NCBI GenBank assembly: GCA_003507655.1
Contig: DNUZ01000001.1
Location: 1-64,000 of the forward strand
From: Lachnospiraceae bacterium
GTDB taxonomy: Bacteria; Bacillota; Clostridia; Lachnospirales; Lachnospiraceae
Direction of reading: 5' to 3'
Length of the DNA: 64,000 nucleotides
The notes under the pieces are model-generated. The model did not search any database. It was not told the DNA's origin and worked only from the letters and a program-made list of their open reading frames with translations. This document shows positions 15,917-24,798 of the stretch, in pieces (position 1 is the first letter of the stretch; each line of letters starts with the position of its first letter). The position numbers and the translations under genes are program-made.

Positions 15917-17173
15917 TCAGATATCTTTCGCATGCTCTAAAAAGTATTGTTCGGCTTCGGCATTCCACAAGCCGTCATGCGCATCTACCAATTCCTTTAA
16001 ATGCTTCTCTAATTCATTGTTTTCACCAAAGGCAGATACCTCTGTCACAGGGAATTCCTTGCCGGAATAGACGATCTTTTTGCCGCCCGGCATCTTTGGA
16101 AGATTTAAAATCGATTCACAAACATGGTTTAATCCCATAATATGTGTTGCGATTTTTGCCACATTAACGGTCTTATTTTCAATCAGGGCAATGGCATCCT
16201 TCATATCCTGCGTGTTGCTTCCGCTGGTGCCGACAAAATGTGTCGCATTGTAGTGGATATTGTAAAAATTAATCGTCGAAGCAAATTTAGAATCTGCAGG
16301 ACCGGCAAAAAAGTTCAGGCAGCCATCATAGGCTAAAAGCTGTTCAGCCTGGGTTACCAGTCTTTCTTTTGCAGCCATTAAAAAGATATCGTCAAAGCCC
16401 TTAGCATCCGGTGTCAGTGCTTTTAACTCCTCTACAATATCATCTTCATCAGCAGTCAAAACATAAGTCAGGGTCACGCCATATTTTGCAGCCTCTTCGA
16501 CAGGATACAGGCGTTTTGCCATATCCAGCTTGCTCTGGGTACGTCCGGTTACAACTAAATGTTTTGGCCGTCTGTCATTGTGGATCGCATAGTCAATTGC
16601 TAAAAATCCCATTGGCCCGGTTCCGCCTAAAATGGCTAAAGCACCGCCTTCTTTGATGCCCATGGTATGGTCATAATCATTGCGGTCTCTTAAATGAAAG
16701 TTGGCTTTAAATCCCGCAACGATGCAGGAGAGCGGTTCTACGAGTGCGCCTTCAAAAAATCCTTCTCCTTTATATGGGAGCAGGCAGCCTTTTTCAATAG
16801 CTTCATTCATGATCACCACGTTGGTAGCTTCGCCGCCGACATATGGGAAAGAGTAGCCAAGAGAAAAAGTATCGGCACGTCCTAAGTTTGGCTGTGCAAC
16901 AAAACAATCTCCTGGTTTGTAGAGATGTTTCCATTTTTCGCCGACTTTTGTGATCACTCCGCAAAATTCGTGTCCCATGATAACCGGATGGTTTTTCAGA
17001 TCATTTGGAAGTTTTTTATGCTTTTCTCCCTGATTTGATACCTTATATGTAGACATGCAAAGGCTGTCTGTGACAATGCGGGCTTCTATCTCATCATCCT
17101 TCATTGTCGGGAGTTCAAATTCCTCTAAACGTAAATCTTTCACACCATAAATGCGTACTGCTTTCGTGTTCAT
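15917..17173 (-). CDS. Zinc-type medium-chain dehydrogenase, L-sorbose-1-phosphate reductase-like
   Basis: 418 residues, a member of the medium-chain dehydrogenase/reductase family with an extended C-terminus. Visible are the GroES-like N-terminal part with GHEFCGVITKVG (zinc-site region) and EPLSCIVAGF. The Rossmann part has ALAILGGTGPMGFLAIDYA and NDRRPKHLVVTGRTQSK. The overall pattern is that of SorE-type NAD(P)-dependent sugar- or polyol-phosphate dehydrogenases, but the substrate cannot be assigned. It stands alone; no phosphotransferase genes are nearby. GAGGAGGTCATT precedes the ATG. Confidence 0.8.
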   Translation of the reverse strand: MNTKAVRIYGVKDLRLEEFELPTMKDDEIEARIVTDSLCMSTYKVSNQGEKHKKLPNDLKNHPVIMGHEFCGVITKVGEKWKHLYKPGDCFVAQPNLGRADTFSLGYSFPYVGGEATNVVIMNEAIEKGCLLPYKGEGFFEGALVEPLSCIVAGFKANFHLRDRNDYDHTMGIKEGGALAILGGTGPMGFLAIDYAIHNDRRPKHLVVTGRTQSKLDMAKRLYPVEEAAKYGVTLTYVLTADEDDIVEELKALTPDAKGFDDIFLMAAKERLVTQAEQLLAYDGCLNFFAGPADSKFASTINFYNIHYNATHFVGTSGSNTQDMKDAIALIENKTVNVAKIATHIMGLNHVCESILNLPKMPGGKKIVYSGKEFPVTEVSAFGENNELEKHLKELVDAHDGLWNAEAEQYFLEHAKDI

Positions 17174-17212
17174 AATGACCTCCTCTAATGTAAAAGTTTT
17201 CTAGTTGCTTTC

Positions 17213-17241
17213 ATTATAAAAAAGAAACAAAAAAAAGACAA
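17213..17241 (-). promoter_or_regulatory. Promoter of the dehydrogenase gene
   Basis: The - strand has TTGTCT (17236-17241), a 17-base spacer and TATAAT (17213-17218), 40 bases before the start codon. Confidence 0.6.
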
Positions 17242-17325
17242 TATAAAACCGTGAAGTAAACAGGGTTGTGTGCTATAATTTATCCGGTAAATGAAAAGTT
17301 TTGAAAAAAGGAGAATGTGGCAGAT

Positions 17326-17793
17326 ATGGAAAAGACAAACGTGATGAGAATTTTAGACCAGAAGAAAATACCATATCATCACTATGAATATGACAATTCA
17401 CAGGCATATAGCGGAACCGAGGTTGCCGATATGTTAGGGCAAGACCCGAAAGTGGTCTATAAAACATTAGTAACAGTGGCAAAGAGCAAGAAGAATTATG
17501 TATTTGTCATTCCGGTAGAAGAAGAACTGGATTTAAAAAAGGCAGCCAAAGCCGCCAATGAAAAATCCATTGAAATGCTGAAATCCAAAGAACTCTTACC
17601 ATTGACCGGCTATGTCCATGGGGGATGTTCTCCGATCGGAATGAAGAAAGTATTTACAACATTTTTACATAGCACAGCGAAAGAACAGGAGCATATCATT
17701 TTCAGTGCAGGAAAAATCGGGTATCAGGTGGAGGTTGCACCGGAGGATTTGGCGAAGGTGGTGCGGTTTACGTTTGCGGATGTGATAAAGTAA
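17326..17793 (+). CDS. ybaK: Cys-tRNA(Pro)/Cys-tRNA(Cys) deacylase YbaK/EbsC
   Basis: 155 residues with the YbaK fold markers: KTNVMRILDQKKIPYHHYEY at the N-terminus, DPKVVYKTLVT (the conserved Lys binds the substrate), LLPLTGYVHGGCSPIGMKK and FSAGKIGYQVEVAPEDL. It removes Cys mischarged onto tRNA-Pro. ATG 17326 gives the family N-terminus; GTG at 17317 in the same frame (three bases after AGGAG) is an alternative that adds three residues. An extended -10 (TGCTATAAT, 17271-17279) lies upstream. Confidence 0.9.
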   Translation: MEKTNVMRILDQKKIPYHHYEYDNSQAYSGTEVADMLGQDPKVVYKTLVTVAKSKKNYVFVIPVEEELDLKKAAKAANEKSIEMLKSKELLPLTGYVHGGCSPIGMKKVFTTFLHSTAKEQEHIIFSAGKIGYQVEVAPEDLAKVVRFTFADVIK

Positions 17794-17836
17794 ATCTGTG
17801 TATGATCTTTTATCTGTTTTTCCGGCCACAGTTGCG

Positions 17837-17943
17837 TTGTTCCGATGTCCGGAATGAGAAACTCTAAATCGAGACGTACACGTCACTTCATCAAGTCTGA
17901 CTCAGGCAGACTTAGATTTTCTTATTTTCGTACAACGGAACAA
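17837..17943. repeat. Structured intergenic element with terminal inverted repeats
   Basis: TTGTTCCG (17837-17844) and CGGAACAA (17936-17943) bound a 107-base stretch that contains further palindromes, GACGT-AC-ACGTC and AAGTCTG-ACTCAGG-CAGACTT. It lies between the convergent ybaK and RluA-type genes. It could be a small MITE or a bidirectional terminator region. Confidence 0.45.
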
Positions 17944-18025
17944 AATAGCCTCGGCTTTGTGCAAGTTGCCAATCAAAAAACATGAAACCGTTTTTTGACA
18001 TCTGGATTTGTATAGAGATAAATTC

Positions 18026-18907
18026 CTAAAAATCCGGAAATAATTTTCGCATATCAGTAGGCAGTGGAGCAGACAGCTTCATTGCCTTTTTTGTAATCGG
18101 ATGTGTGAATTCTAAAAGGCTCGAATGCAGAGCCTGCCTGCTGATTTTTGTCATATCAGGATGATAAAGATAATCTCCGATCAAAGGATAACCAAGGTGT
18201 TTCATATGAACGCGTATCTGGTGTGTACGCCCGGTTTCTAACCGAAGTGAAACAAGCGTCAGATCGTTATGACAGGCAAGACTGCGGTAATGCGTCACGG
18301 CACGTTCTCCATGTTCATAATCAATGCAGCGGGTAATGAGAGAGTCACTTTCCCTTCCGATCGGGGCATCGATCGTACTGCTCCCGGTCAAAGTTCCTTC
18401 TACAATGGCAAGATAGGTACGATGGACGGCACGATTCGCAACATCCTGTGATAAAATGGCAGCACTTAACATATGTTTTGCGAGGATCGTAAGACCGGTA
18501 GTGTCACGGTCTAAGCGGTTCATACAGCGAAAAACATAAGCCTCCCCTTTTTGCTGATAATAGTCGGCAACACCGTTTGCAAGGGTATTTTCATAGTTGT
18601 TCAGGGAAGGATGGATCGGCATATCGGCAGGCTTGTTCAAAACCAGGATATCTTCGTCCTCGTATACAATATCCAAATCCATTGGAAGCGGGAGGATCTT
18701 AGCAGAACTTTCCTCTTCAATCAGATGAATGGTCAGGGTATCTCCCGGCATTAAACGGTCATTGACGTAGAGCCATTTCCCATTGCCAAGGATGCTGTAG
18801 GGTGTCCGTTTTAAATGAGTAATGACACTGTGGGAATAACCATGCCGTTTTAAAAAATCTAAGACTGTAATTTCGTTTTCTATTGTATAAGTCAGGGTAC
18901 GTTTCAT
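18026..18907 (-). CDS. RluA-family pseudouridine synthase
   Basis: 293 residues. The N-terminal about 75 residues look like an S4-type RNA-binding region (VLDFLKRHGYSHSVITHLKR). The catalytic domain has MNRLDRDTTGLTILAK, whose Asp after LDR is the catalytic residue, then HRTYLAIVEG, ETGRTHQIRVHMKHLGYPLIGD and a C-terminal LHSSLLEFTHP. It isomerises uridine in rRNA or tRNA. Which of RluA, RluC or RluD it corresponds to cannot be decided from this. A structured leader lies upstream on the same strand (18947-19013). Confidence 0.9.
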   Translation of the reverse strand: MKRTLTYTIENEITVLDFLKRHGYSHSVITHLKRTPYSILGNGKWLYVNDRLMPGDTLTIHLIEEESSAKILPLPMDLDIVYEDEDILVLNKPADMPIHPSLNNYENTLANGVADYYQQKGEAYVFRCMNRLDRDTTGLTILAKHMLSAAILSQDVANRAVHRTYLAIVEGTLTGSSTIDAPIGRESDSLITRCIDYEHGERAVTHYRSLACHNDLTLVSLRLETGRTHQIRVHMKHLGYPLIGDYLYHPDMTKISRQALHSSLLEFTHPITKKAMKLSAPLPTDMRKLFPDF

Positions 18908-18946
18908 AATAGTTTCCGTTTCTTTCTAATATAAGATTTGGGTATC

Positions 18947-19013
18947 AAAAGGCCCTTCGGGCGAACCACACTTTTGTGCAATCTGCCGGTCACTAAGTTG
19001 TGAGCCGCCTTTT
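18947..19013 (-). ncRNA. Structured leader before the RluA-type gene (candidate RNA element)
   Basis: AAAAGGC and GCCTTTT (ends 18947-18953 and 19007-19013) close a 67-base stretch with three inner hairpins: GCCC-TTC-GGGC (18952-18962), CAC/GTG around CTTTT, and TCAC/GTGA (near 18990-19003). It sits 40 bases before the gene and could be a cis-acting leader. No known riboswitch class was recognised. A 21-base part (18961-18981) recurs at 1551-1571 with two differences, so it may instead be a dispersed repeat. Confidence 0.4.
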
Positions 19014-19160
19014 AACATCCTAATCCATACGAGTCACAAAATTGTAAACATTTCTTAATTATAAATTTAACATACTTCATATTACAATTTTAACATATTT
19101 CAGAGCGAAAATAAAATTGTCTAAAAATAAAATCAGCGAAAAAAGAAAAAGGGGAAAGGC

Positions 19161-19187
19161 ACTTAGGGCAGTGTCCTTTCATACAAT
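19161..19187 (+). promoter_or_regulatory. SigE/SigK-type sporulation promoter of sigK
   Basis: CATACAAT (19180-19187) matches the -10 used by sigma-E and sigma-K. An AC dinucleotide lies 17 bases upstream (19161-19162), where sigma-K promoters carry it. The start codon is 28 bases further on. No vegetative -35/-10 pair was seen here. The rest of 18908-19215 is AT-rich, without genes. Confidence 0.55.
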
Positions 19188-19215
19188 GTTAGAAAAGCGG
19201 CTTTAAGGTGGAAAT

Positions 19216-19848
19216 GTGAAGACTTTTTTATCTCCTCTCACCCCAGAAGAAGAAAAGGAATGCATAGAGAGAATGAAGGAAGGGGACCTTAAAGCAAAAC
19301 ACCAGCTCATCGAGCACAATCTGAGACTGGTAGCCCATGTTGCAAAGAAATATCAGGCATCCGATGAAGATATGGAGGATCTGATTTCCATTGGGACCAT
19401 AGGGCTGATCAAGGCAGTCGGAACATTTAAGACCGATAAGCAGATAAAACTTGCAACCTATGCAGCAAGGTGCATTGACAATGAACTTCTGATGTATTTC
19501 AGAGGGAAGAAAAAAACCTCAAGGGAAGTCTCTTTATATGAACCCATCGGTACGGACAAAGAGGGGAACCAGATCAATCTGTTAGATATTGCCGCAGATG
19601 AAGAAGTAGATGTGGTAGAAAAAATGGAGGAGTGCGAAAATATCAGAAAACTCTATGGATATCTGCCGCAGGTACTAACGGACAGGGAAGAACATGTCAT
19701 AGCCATGCGGTATGGAGTCTTAGGGGAAGAACCGCATACACAGCGGGAAGTGGCAGCGACGTTAGGAATCTCCCGCTCCTATGTCAGCCGGATCGAAAAA
19801 AAGGCATTGGCAAAGCTGCGCAGACAGTTTGAAGAAGACGATCGATAA
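19216..19848 (+). CDS. sigK: RNA polymerase sporulation sigma factor SigK
   Basis: 210 residues. Sigma region 2 has LIEHNLRLVAHVAKKY, DLISIGTIGLIKAVGTFK and LATYAARCIDNELLMYFR. The typical SigK segment is KKTSREVSLYEPIGTDKEGN, and region 4 has TQREVAATLGISRSYVSRIEKKALAKLR. SigK drives late mother-cell gene expression in sporulation. The gene is intact, with no skin-type interruption, and a short pro-sequence at most. It starts at GTG 19216 with AAGGTGG five bases upstream; the nearby ATG at 19214 is out of frame. Presence of sigK and a cotJC remnant suggests a spore-forming ancestry; whether this strain still sporulates is unknown. Confidence 0.9.
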   Translation: MKTFLSPLTPEEEKECIERMKEGDLKAKHQLIEHNLRLVAHVAKKYQASDEDMEDLISIGTIGLIKAVGTFKTDKQIKLATYAARCIDNELLMYFRGKKKTSREVSLYEPIGTDKEGNQINLLDIAADEEVDVVEKMEECENIRKLYGYLPQVLTDREEHVIAMRYGVLGEEPHTQREVAATLGISRSYVSRIEKKALAKLRRQFEEDDR

Positions 19849-19860
19849 AAAACCTGTGCT

Positions 19861-19882
19861 CTGCTCCAACAGACTGGAGCAG
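19861..19882 (+). terminator. Hairpin after sigK
   Basis: CTGCTCC, loop AACAGACT, GGAGCAG. The following sequence is A-rich, without a T-run, so termination by it is uncertain. Confidence 0.4.
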
Positions 19883-19984
19883 GGTAAAAATAAATCTTTT
19901 CAAAAAGAAAAAGTGTGATATAATAACAATATCTTTTTTATTTCCAGGCAATTCGCCAGATTCCCACGGGAAAAAGGAGGAAAA

Positions 19985-21529
19985 TTGTATAGTATGGTAA
20001 CAACCTCGGTACTGCACGGTATGGAGGCGATTTTAGTACAGGTAGAAGCAGATGTCAGTCCGGGACTGCCGACCTTTGAAATGGTAGGCTTTTTAAGTTC
20101 TGAAGTAAAAGAAGCAAAGGAACGGGTACGGACAGCCTTAAGAAACTGCGGCTATCAGCTTCCGGCAAAACGGATCACGATCAGCTTTTCCCCGGCAGGC
20201 ATCCGAAAATCCGGTTCGGGATTTGACTTAGCCGTAGCAGTTGCGATTTTAGCAGCCTTAGAAGCGGTACCGAAAAAACGTGTGGAAAATACGATCTTTT
20301 TAGGAGAACTGAACCTGAGTGGGAAGCTGGTTCCAATTCCCGGCATATTACCAATGGCTGCAGTGGCGGCAGAAGCAGGGCATCAGACAGGGATCGTTCC
20401 GTTTGAAAATCAAAAGGAGGCTTCGTTAGTCCCGCACATGAAAAGCCTTGGGATGAGCCATTTAAACCAGGTCGTCGAATATTTACGAAAAGGGGAATAT
20501 CAAAAGCCGCAGGCAGATATAAAAATAGAAGGAACAGGAACGAAAATAAAACTTCCCACGCAGGCAGATTTTTCAGAGATCACGGGACAAAAAATGCTAA
20601 AGCGGGCATGTGAGATTGCGGTGGCAGGCAGACACAATCTGTTGTTTGCAGGCCCTCCCGGAGCAGGAAAAACCATGGCAGCAAAGCGGATTCCGTCCAT
20701 TCTGCCGCCAATGACCGAAAGAGAGCGGATCGAAGTCTCAAAGATTTACAGTATCTGCGGTATGTTCGATGAATCGCAGGGGTTGATCGGAGTGCGTCCA
20801 TTCCGAAGTCCGCATCATACGGTTTCCGCACAGGGACTTGCCGGAGGCGGGGCAAATCCAAAGCCGGGAGAGATCTCATTAGCACATGCGGGGGTACTGT
20901 TTTTAGATGAGCTGACAGAGTTTAAACCGGGAACTTTAGAAATACTGCGACAGCCGATGGAGGAGCGGCAGATCCAGCTCATCCGTGCGCATGGAAAATA
21001 TACATTTCCGGCGGATTTTATGCTAGTCGCAGCCATGAACCCGTGCAAGTGCGGATATTATCCCGATATGCAAAAATGCACCTGTACAGACTATGAGATC
21101 CGGCGATACCGAAACCGCATCAGCCAGCCGTTACTAGACCGCATGGATCTGTGTGTTAAAGTAGAAACAGTACACTATCAGGAATTAGAGCAGACAACAC
21201 AGGAGGAAAGCTCGGAAAGCATCCGGGAGAGGGTAGTCATGGCGCACAAAAGACAGAGAGAACGCTATGAAAAGGAGGGATTTTTTTATAACAGCCAGAT
21301 TCCGGCAAAAAAGATCGCGACATTTTGTGCATTAAAAAAAGATGAGAAACGCCATATGCAGCAGATTTATGAGACATTGAACTTAAGCGTGCGTTCCTAT
21401 CATAAGATATTAAAAACAGCGCGTACCATTGCAGATATCGAAGGAAGCGAAGAGATCAGAATGGAACATCTGCACGAAGCAATCTGTTACCGCTCCATAG
21501 ACAGCAATTTTTGGGAGAGACGACGATGA
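19985..21529 (+). CDS. YifB/ComM family Mg-chelatase-like AAA+ ATPase
   Basis: 514 residues. The N-terminal Lon-protease-like fold (1-170) has VLHGMEAILVQVEADVSPG and RVRTALRNCG. The Mg-chelatase ATPase core has Walker A FAGPPGAGKTM (about 217-226), FRSPHHTVS, Walker B VLFLDELTEF and sensor AAMNPCKCGYYP. The C-terminal Mg_chelatase_C part ends in LHEAICYRSID. The homologue ComM is a hexameric helicase that promotes branch migration during transformation. TTG 19985, four bases after AAAAAGGAGG, yields MYSMVTTS as in relatives; ATG 19994 is the alternative. Its stop overlaps dprA. Confidence 0.92.
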   Translation: MYSMVTTSVLHGMEAILVQVEADVSPGLPTFEMVGFLSSEVKEAKERVRTALRNCGYQLPAKRITISFSPAGIRKSGSGFDLAVAVAILAALEAVPKKRVENTIFLGELNLSGKLVPIPGILPMAAVAAEAGHQTGIVPFENQKEASLVPHMKSLGMSHLNQVVEYLRKGEYQKPQADIKIEGTGTKIKLPTQADFSEITGQKMLKRACEIAVAGRHNLLFAGPPGAGKTMAAKRIPSILPPMTERERIEVSKIYSICGMFDESQGLIGVRPFRSPHHTVSAQGLAGGGANPKPGEISLAHAGVLFLDELTEFKPGTLEILRQPMEERQIQLIRAHGKYTFPADFMLVAAMNPCKCGYYPDMQKCTCTDYEIRRYRNRISQPLLDRMDLCVKVETVHYQELEQTTQEESSESIRERVVMAHKRQRERYEKEGFFYNSQIPAKKIATFCALKKDEKRHMQQIYETLNLSVRSYHKILKTARTIADIEGSEEIRMEHLHEAICYRSIDSNFWERRR

Positions 21530-22596
21530 AATATAAATACTGGCTGGATAACACCGGATTATCCAATGGAAAAAAGAACCTCCTGTTAGAATACTTTCAG
21601 ACGGCGGAAGAAGTGTACCGTGGAACGGAGGAAACCTATCAAAAAATACCACAGTTAAAAGAAGAAGAGATACAGCGTATCACAAAGGCAAAAAGGAAGT
21701 GGGATATTAACGAAGAATATCAGAAACTGGCAGAAGGCGGCGTAAGCGTTACGTTTGCATGTGACAAAAATTATCCGAAAAAGTTAAAAAATATTTACCA
21801 GCCTCCATTTGCACTGTACTATAGTGGAAAACTTCCGGGAGAGAGACTTTCCGTTGCCATTGTCGGTGCCAGAAGATGCAGTGAATACGGGCATTATATG
21901 GCAAGAAAATTAGGAGAGGCACTTGGACGCAACCGGATTCCGGTCATCAGCGGACTGGCGGAGGGGATAGACGCGGCAGGGCAGGCAGGAGCGATCAAAG
22001 GCGGTGGAGAGACCTATGCGGTATTAGGGTGCGGTGTAGATATCTGTTATCCGAAACAAAATGCAGCACTGTATGAAACAATCCGACAGCAGGGAGGGAT
22101 ACTTTCCGAACTGCCGCCAAAGACAACGCCAAAACCATATTATTTTCCGGCAAGAAACCGGATCATCAGCGGACTTGCAGAAGTGGTAGTGATCGCAGAG
22201 GCAAAGAAAAAAAGCGGCTCACTCATCACGGCAGAGCACGCCTTAGAACAGGGAAAAGATATTTATGTCTTTCCGGGAAGGACAACCGATGCATTGAGTT
22301 ACGGCTGTAATGCTTTAATTCAGCAGGGTGCGGGCATTATTTTGTCCGTAGAAGAGTTCTTAAAGCAGCTTCCTTACAATGCCACACAAAGCCTGCAAAT
22401 GGGAAAAAATAAAAAACAGTGTCTTGCAAAAGAAGAATCCTTGGTGTATAGTTGTTTGAGCATGGAACCTAAAAATATAGAAAAAATAGCGGAAGAAACA
22501 GGGCTTGGAATTTCTGCAACAGCAGGAATCCTGCTCGGATTACTGGCAAAAGGGCTGGTATTTGAATCCTTCCGGAACTATTATATAGAAGAATGA
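21526..22596 (+). CDS. dprA: DNA-processing protein DprA
   Basis: 356 residues from ATG 21526, which overlaps the yifB stop (ATGA); the open frame extends back to 21511 without a better RBS. The Rossmann-like DprA domain has VAIVGARRCSEYGHYMA, ISGLAEGIDAAGQAGAI, YAVLGCGVDICYP and ARNRIISGLAEVVVIAEAKKKSGSLITAEHALEQGKDIYVFPG. A winged-helix-like C-terminus follows. DprA loads RecA on incoming single-stranded DNA during natural transformation. The yifB-dprA-topA order is common in Bacillota. Confidence 0.93.
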   Translation: MKYKYWLDNTGLSNGKKNLLLEYFQTAEEVYRGTEETYQKIPQLKEEEIQRITKAKRKWDINEEYQKLAEGGVSVTFACDKNYPKKLKNIYQPPFALYYSGKLPGERLSVAIVGARRCSEYGHYMARKLGEALGRNRIPVISGLAEGIDAAGQAGAIKGGGETYAVLGCGVDICYPKQNAALYETIRQQGGILSELPPKTTPKPYYFPARNRIISGLAEVVVIAEAKKKSGSLITAEHALEQGKDIYVFPGRTTDALSYGCNALIQQGAGIILSVEEFLKQLPYNATQSLQMGKNKKQCLAKEESLVYSCLSMEPKNIEKIAEETGLGISATAGILLGLLAKGLVFESFRNYYIEE

Positions 22597-22621
22597 GGAA
22601 TGAAAAACAAGGAGTTTTCTG

Positions 22622-24694
22622 ATGGCAAAATATTTAGTGATCGTGGAGTCACCGGCAAAGGTAAAGACAATTAAAAAGTTCTTAGGAAAGAATTATGAGG
22701 TGGTAGCTTCAAACGGGCATGTCCGTGATATGCCAAAGAGTCAGCTCGGATTTGATGTGGAAAACAATTACGAACCGAAATATATTACAATCCGTGGAAA
22801 GGGAGATATTTTAGCAAAACTGCGTAAAGAAGTAAAAAAAGCAGACAAAGTCTATCTCGCAACTGACCCCGACCGCGAAGGAGAAGCAATTTCCTGGCAT
22901 CTGTCCCAGGCATTGAAATTAGAGAATAAAAAAGTCTACCGTATCAGTTTTAATGAGATTACAAAGAGTGCCGTTAAGGCATCGTTAAAACAGGCGCGTG
23001 AAATAGACATGAATCTGGTGAACGCACAGCAGGCAAGACGAATGTTAGACCGCATGGTAGGCTACCGGATCAGTCCGCTTTTATGGGCAAAAGTAAAGCG
23101 TGGCTTAAGTGCCGGAAGAGTGCAGTCAGTGGCACTGCGTATTATCTGTGACAGAGAAGAAGAGATCAATGCATTCATTCCGGAAGAATACTGGACACTG
23201 GATGTAGATTTACAGATCCCTGGAGAGAAAAAGCCGTTAGTTGCAAAATTTTATGGCGATGAAAACGGGAAACGTACCATCCGATCCAAAGAAGAAATGG
23301 ATGGTATTTTAGCAGAATTGAAAGATGCCGATTATCAGGTATTAGAGGTAAAAAAAGGAGAGCGTACCAAAAAAGCACCACTTCCTTTTACGACAAGTAC
23401 CTTACAGCAGGAAGCATCCAAAGTATTGAATTTTTCCACACAAAAGACGATGCGGTTAGCACAGCAGCTCTATGAAGGAGTGGATGTCAAGGGTAGCGGA
23501 ACCGTAGGTCTGATCACCTACTTAAGAACGGATTCCACGAGAATTTCCGAAGAGGCACAGAGTGCGGCAGCCGAATATATCAGTGCGACCTTCGGAGAAG
23601 AATACAAAGCCGTCAGTGAGGCAAAAAAGACAAACAGCAATAAGATCCAGGATGCGCATGAGGCGATCCGTCCCTCCGATATCACAAGAACACCGGCGAA
23701 GGTCAAAGATTCCTTAAGCCGTGATCAGTTCCGTCTGTATCAGCTCATCTGGAACCGCTTTACCGCGAGCAGAATGAACAGTGCAAAATACGAAACCATA
23801 TCCGTTAAGATCGGAGCAGGTACTTATCGTTTTAACGTATCTGCTTCTAAAGTGGTCTTTGACGGATTTATGACGGTATACATGAGCGATGACGATGAAA
23901 AGGGAAAAGAAAACGTACTCTTAAGATCCATTGACAAAGATACGACCCTTGTATGGGAATCGTTTGATGAAAAACAGCATTTTACACAGCCACCGGCACA
24001 TTACACGGAGGCATCCTTAGTAAAAACCTTAGAGGAACTCGGCATCGGAAGACCAAGTACCTATGCACCGACCATTACTACCATTTTAGCGAGAAGATAT
24101 GTGGTAAAAGAGAATAAAAATCTCTATGTGACAGAGTTAGGCGAAGTAGTCAACGATATGATGAAAGAAGCATTTCCAAGTATTGTCGATGACCATTTTA
24201 CGGCAAACATGGAGTCTTTGCTCGACAGCATCGAGGACGGTCAGGTAAACTGGAAGACCGTAGTGGCCAATTTCTATCCGGATTTAGACGAAGCCGTTAA
24301 TCAGGCAGAAAAAGAATTAGAAAAAGTGCAGATTCAGGATGAGGTTACGGATGTGGTCTGTGAACAGTGTGGAAGAAACATGGTAGTAAAATACGGTCCG
24401 CACGGAAAATTCCTTGCCTGCCCGGGATTCCCGGATTGCCGTAACACGAAGCCTTATCTGGAAAAAACAGGAATTGCCTGTCCGCTCTGTGGAAAAGAAG
24501 TAGTGATCAAAAAGACGAAAAAAGGCAGAAAATATTACGGTTGTGAAAACAATCCGGAATGTGAATTTATGTCCTGGCAGAAACCGGCAGGGATCAACTG
24601 CGAGAAATGCGGAAGTTTCATGGTGGAAAAGGGCAATAAGATCGTATGCTCTAACACACAGTGCGGTCATGTGATCGAAAAAGTGAAAAAATAA
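22622..24694 (+). CDS. topA: DNA topoisomerase I
   Basis: 690 residues. The Toprim domain has LVIVESPAKVKTIKKFLG and ATDPDREGEAISWHL. The active-site Tyr is in GLITYLRTDSTRIS. The C-terminus has zinc-ribbon repeats with paired Cys (CEQCGRNMVVKYGPHGKFLACPGFPDC, then CPLCGKE...GCENNPEC and CEKCG...CSNTQC). It relaxes negative supercoils in the cytoplasm. ATG 22622 follows AAGGAGTTTTCTG. It is the last gene of yifB-dprA-topA and is followed after 104 bases by codY. Confidence 0.96.
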   Translation: MAKYLVIVESPAKVKTIKKFLGKNYEVVASNGHVRDMPKSQLGFDVENNYEPKYITIRGKGDILAKLRKEVKKADKVYLATDPDREGEAISWHLSQALKLENKKVYRISFNEITKSAVKASLKQAREIDMNLVNAQQARRMLDRMVGYRISPLLWAKVKRGLSAGRVQSVALRIICDREEEINAFIPEEYWTLDVDLQIPGEKKPLVAKFYGDENGKRTIRSKEEMDGILAELKDADYQVLEVKKGERTKKAPLPFTTSTLQQEASKVLNFSTQKTMRLAQQLYEGVDVKGSGTVGLITYLRTDSTRISEEAQSAAAEYISATFGEEYKAVSEAKKTNSNKIQDAHEAIRPSDITRTPAKVKDSLSRDQFRLYQLIWNRFTASRMNSAKYETISVKIGAGTYRFNVSASKVVFDGFMTVYMSDDDEKGKENVLLRSIDKDTTLVWESFDEKQHFTQPPAHYTEASLVKTLEELGIGRPSTYAPTITTILARRYVVKENKNLYVTELGEVVNDMMKEAFPSIVDDHFTANMESLLDSIEDGQVNWKTVVANFYPDLDEAVNQAEKELEKVQIQDEVTDVVCEQCGRNMVVKYGPHGKFLACPGFPDCRNTKPYLEKTGIACPLCGKEVVIKKTKKGRKYYGCENNPECEFMSWQKPAGINCEKCGSFMVEKGNKIVCSNTQCGHVIEKVKK

Positions 24695-24798
24695 TGAATT
24701 CAGCGAATGAAGTTCAAAAAAAGATTGAATTGTCTGACAAAACATGATATTATATAAATGTACTGAAAACTAGATGGAGTGAAGTGGGAGGTAGCAGG

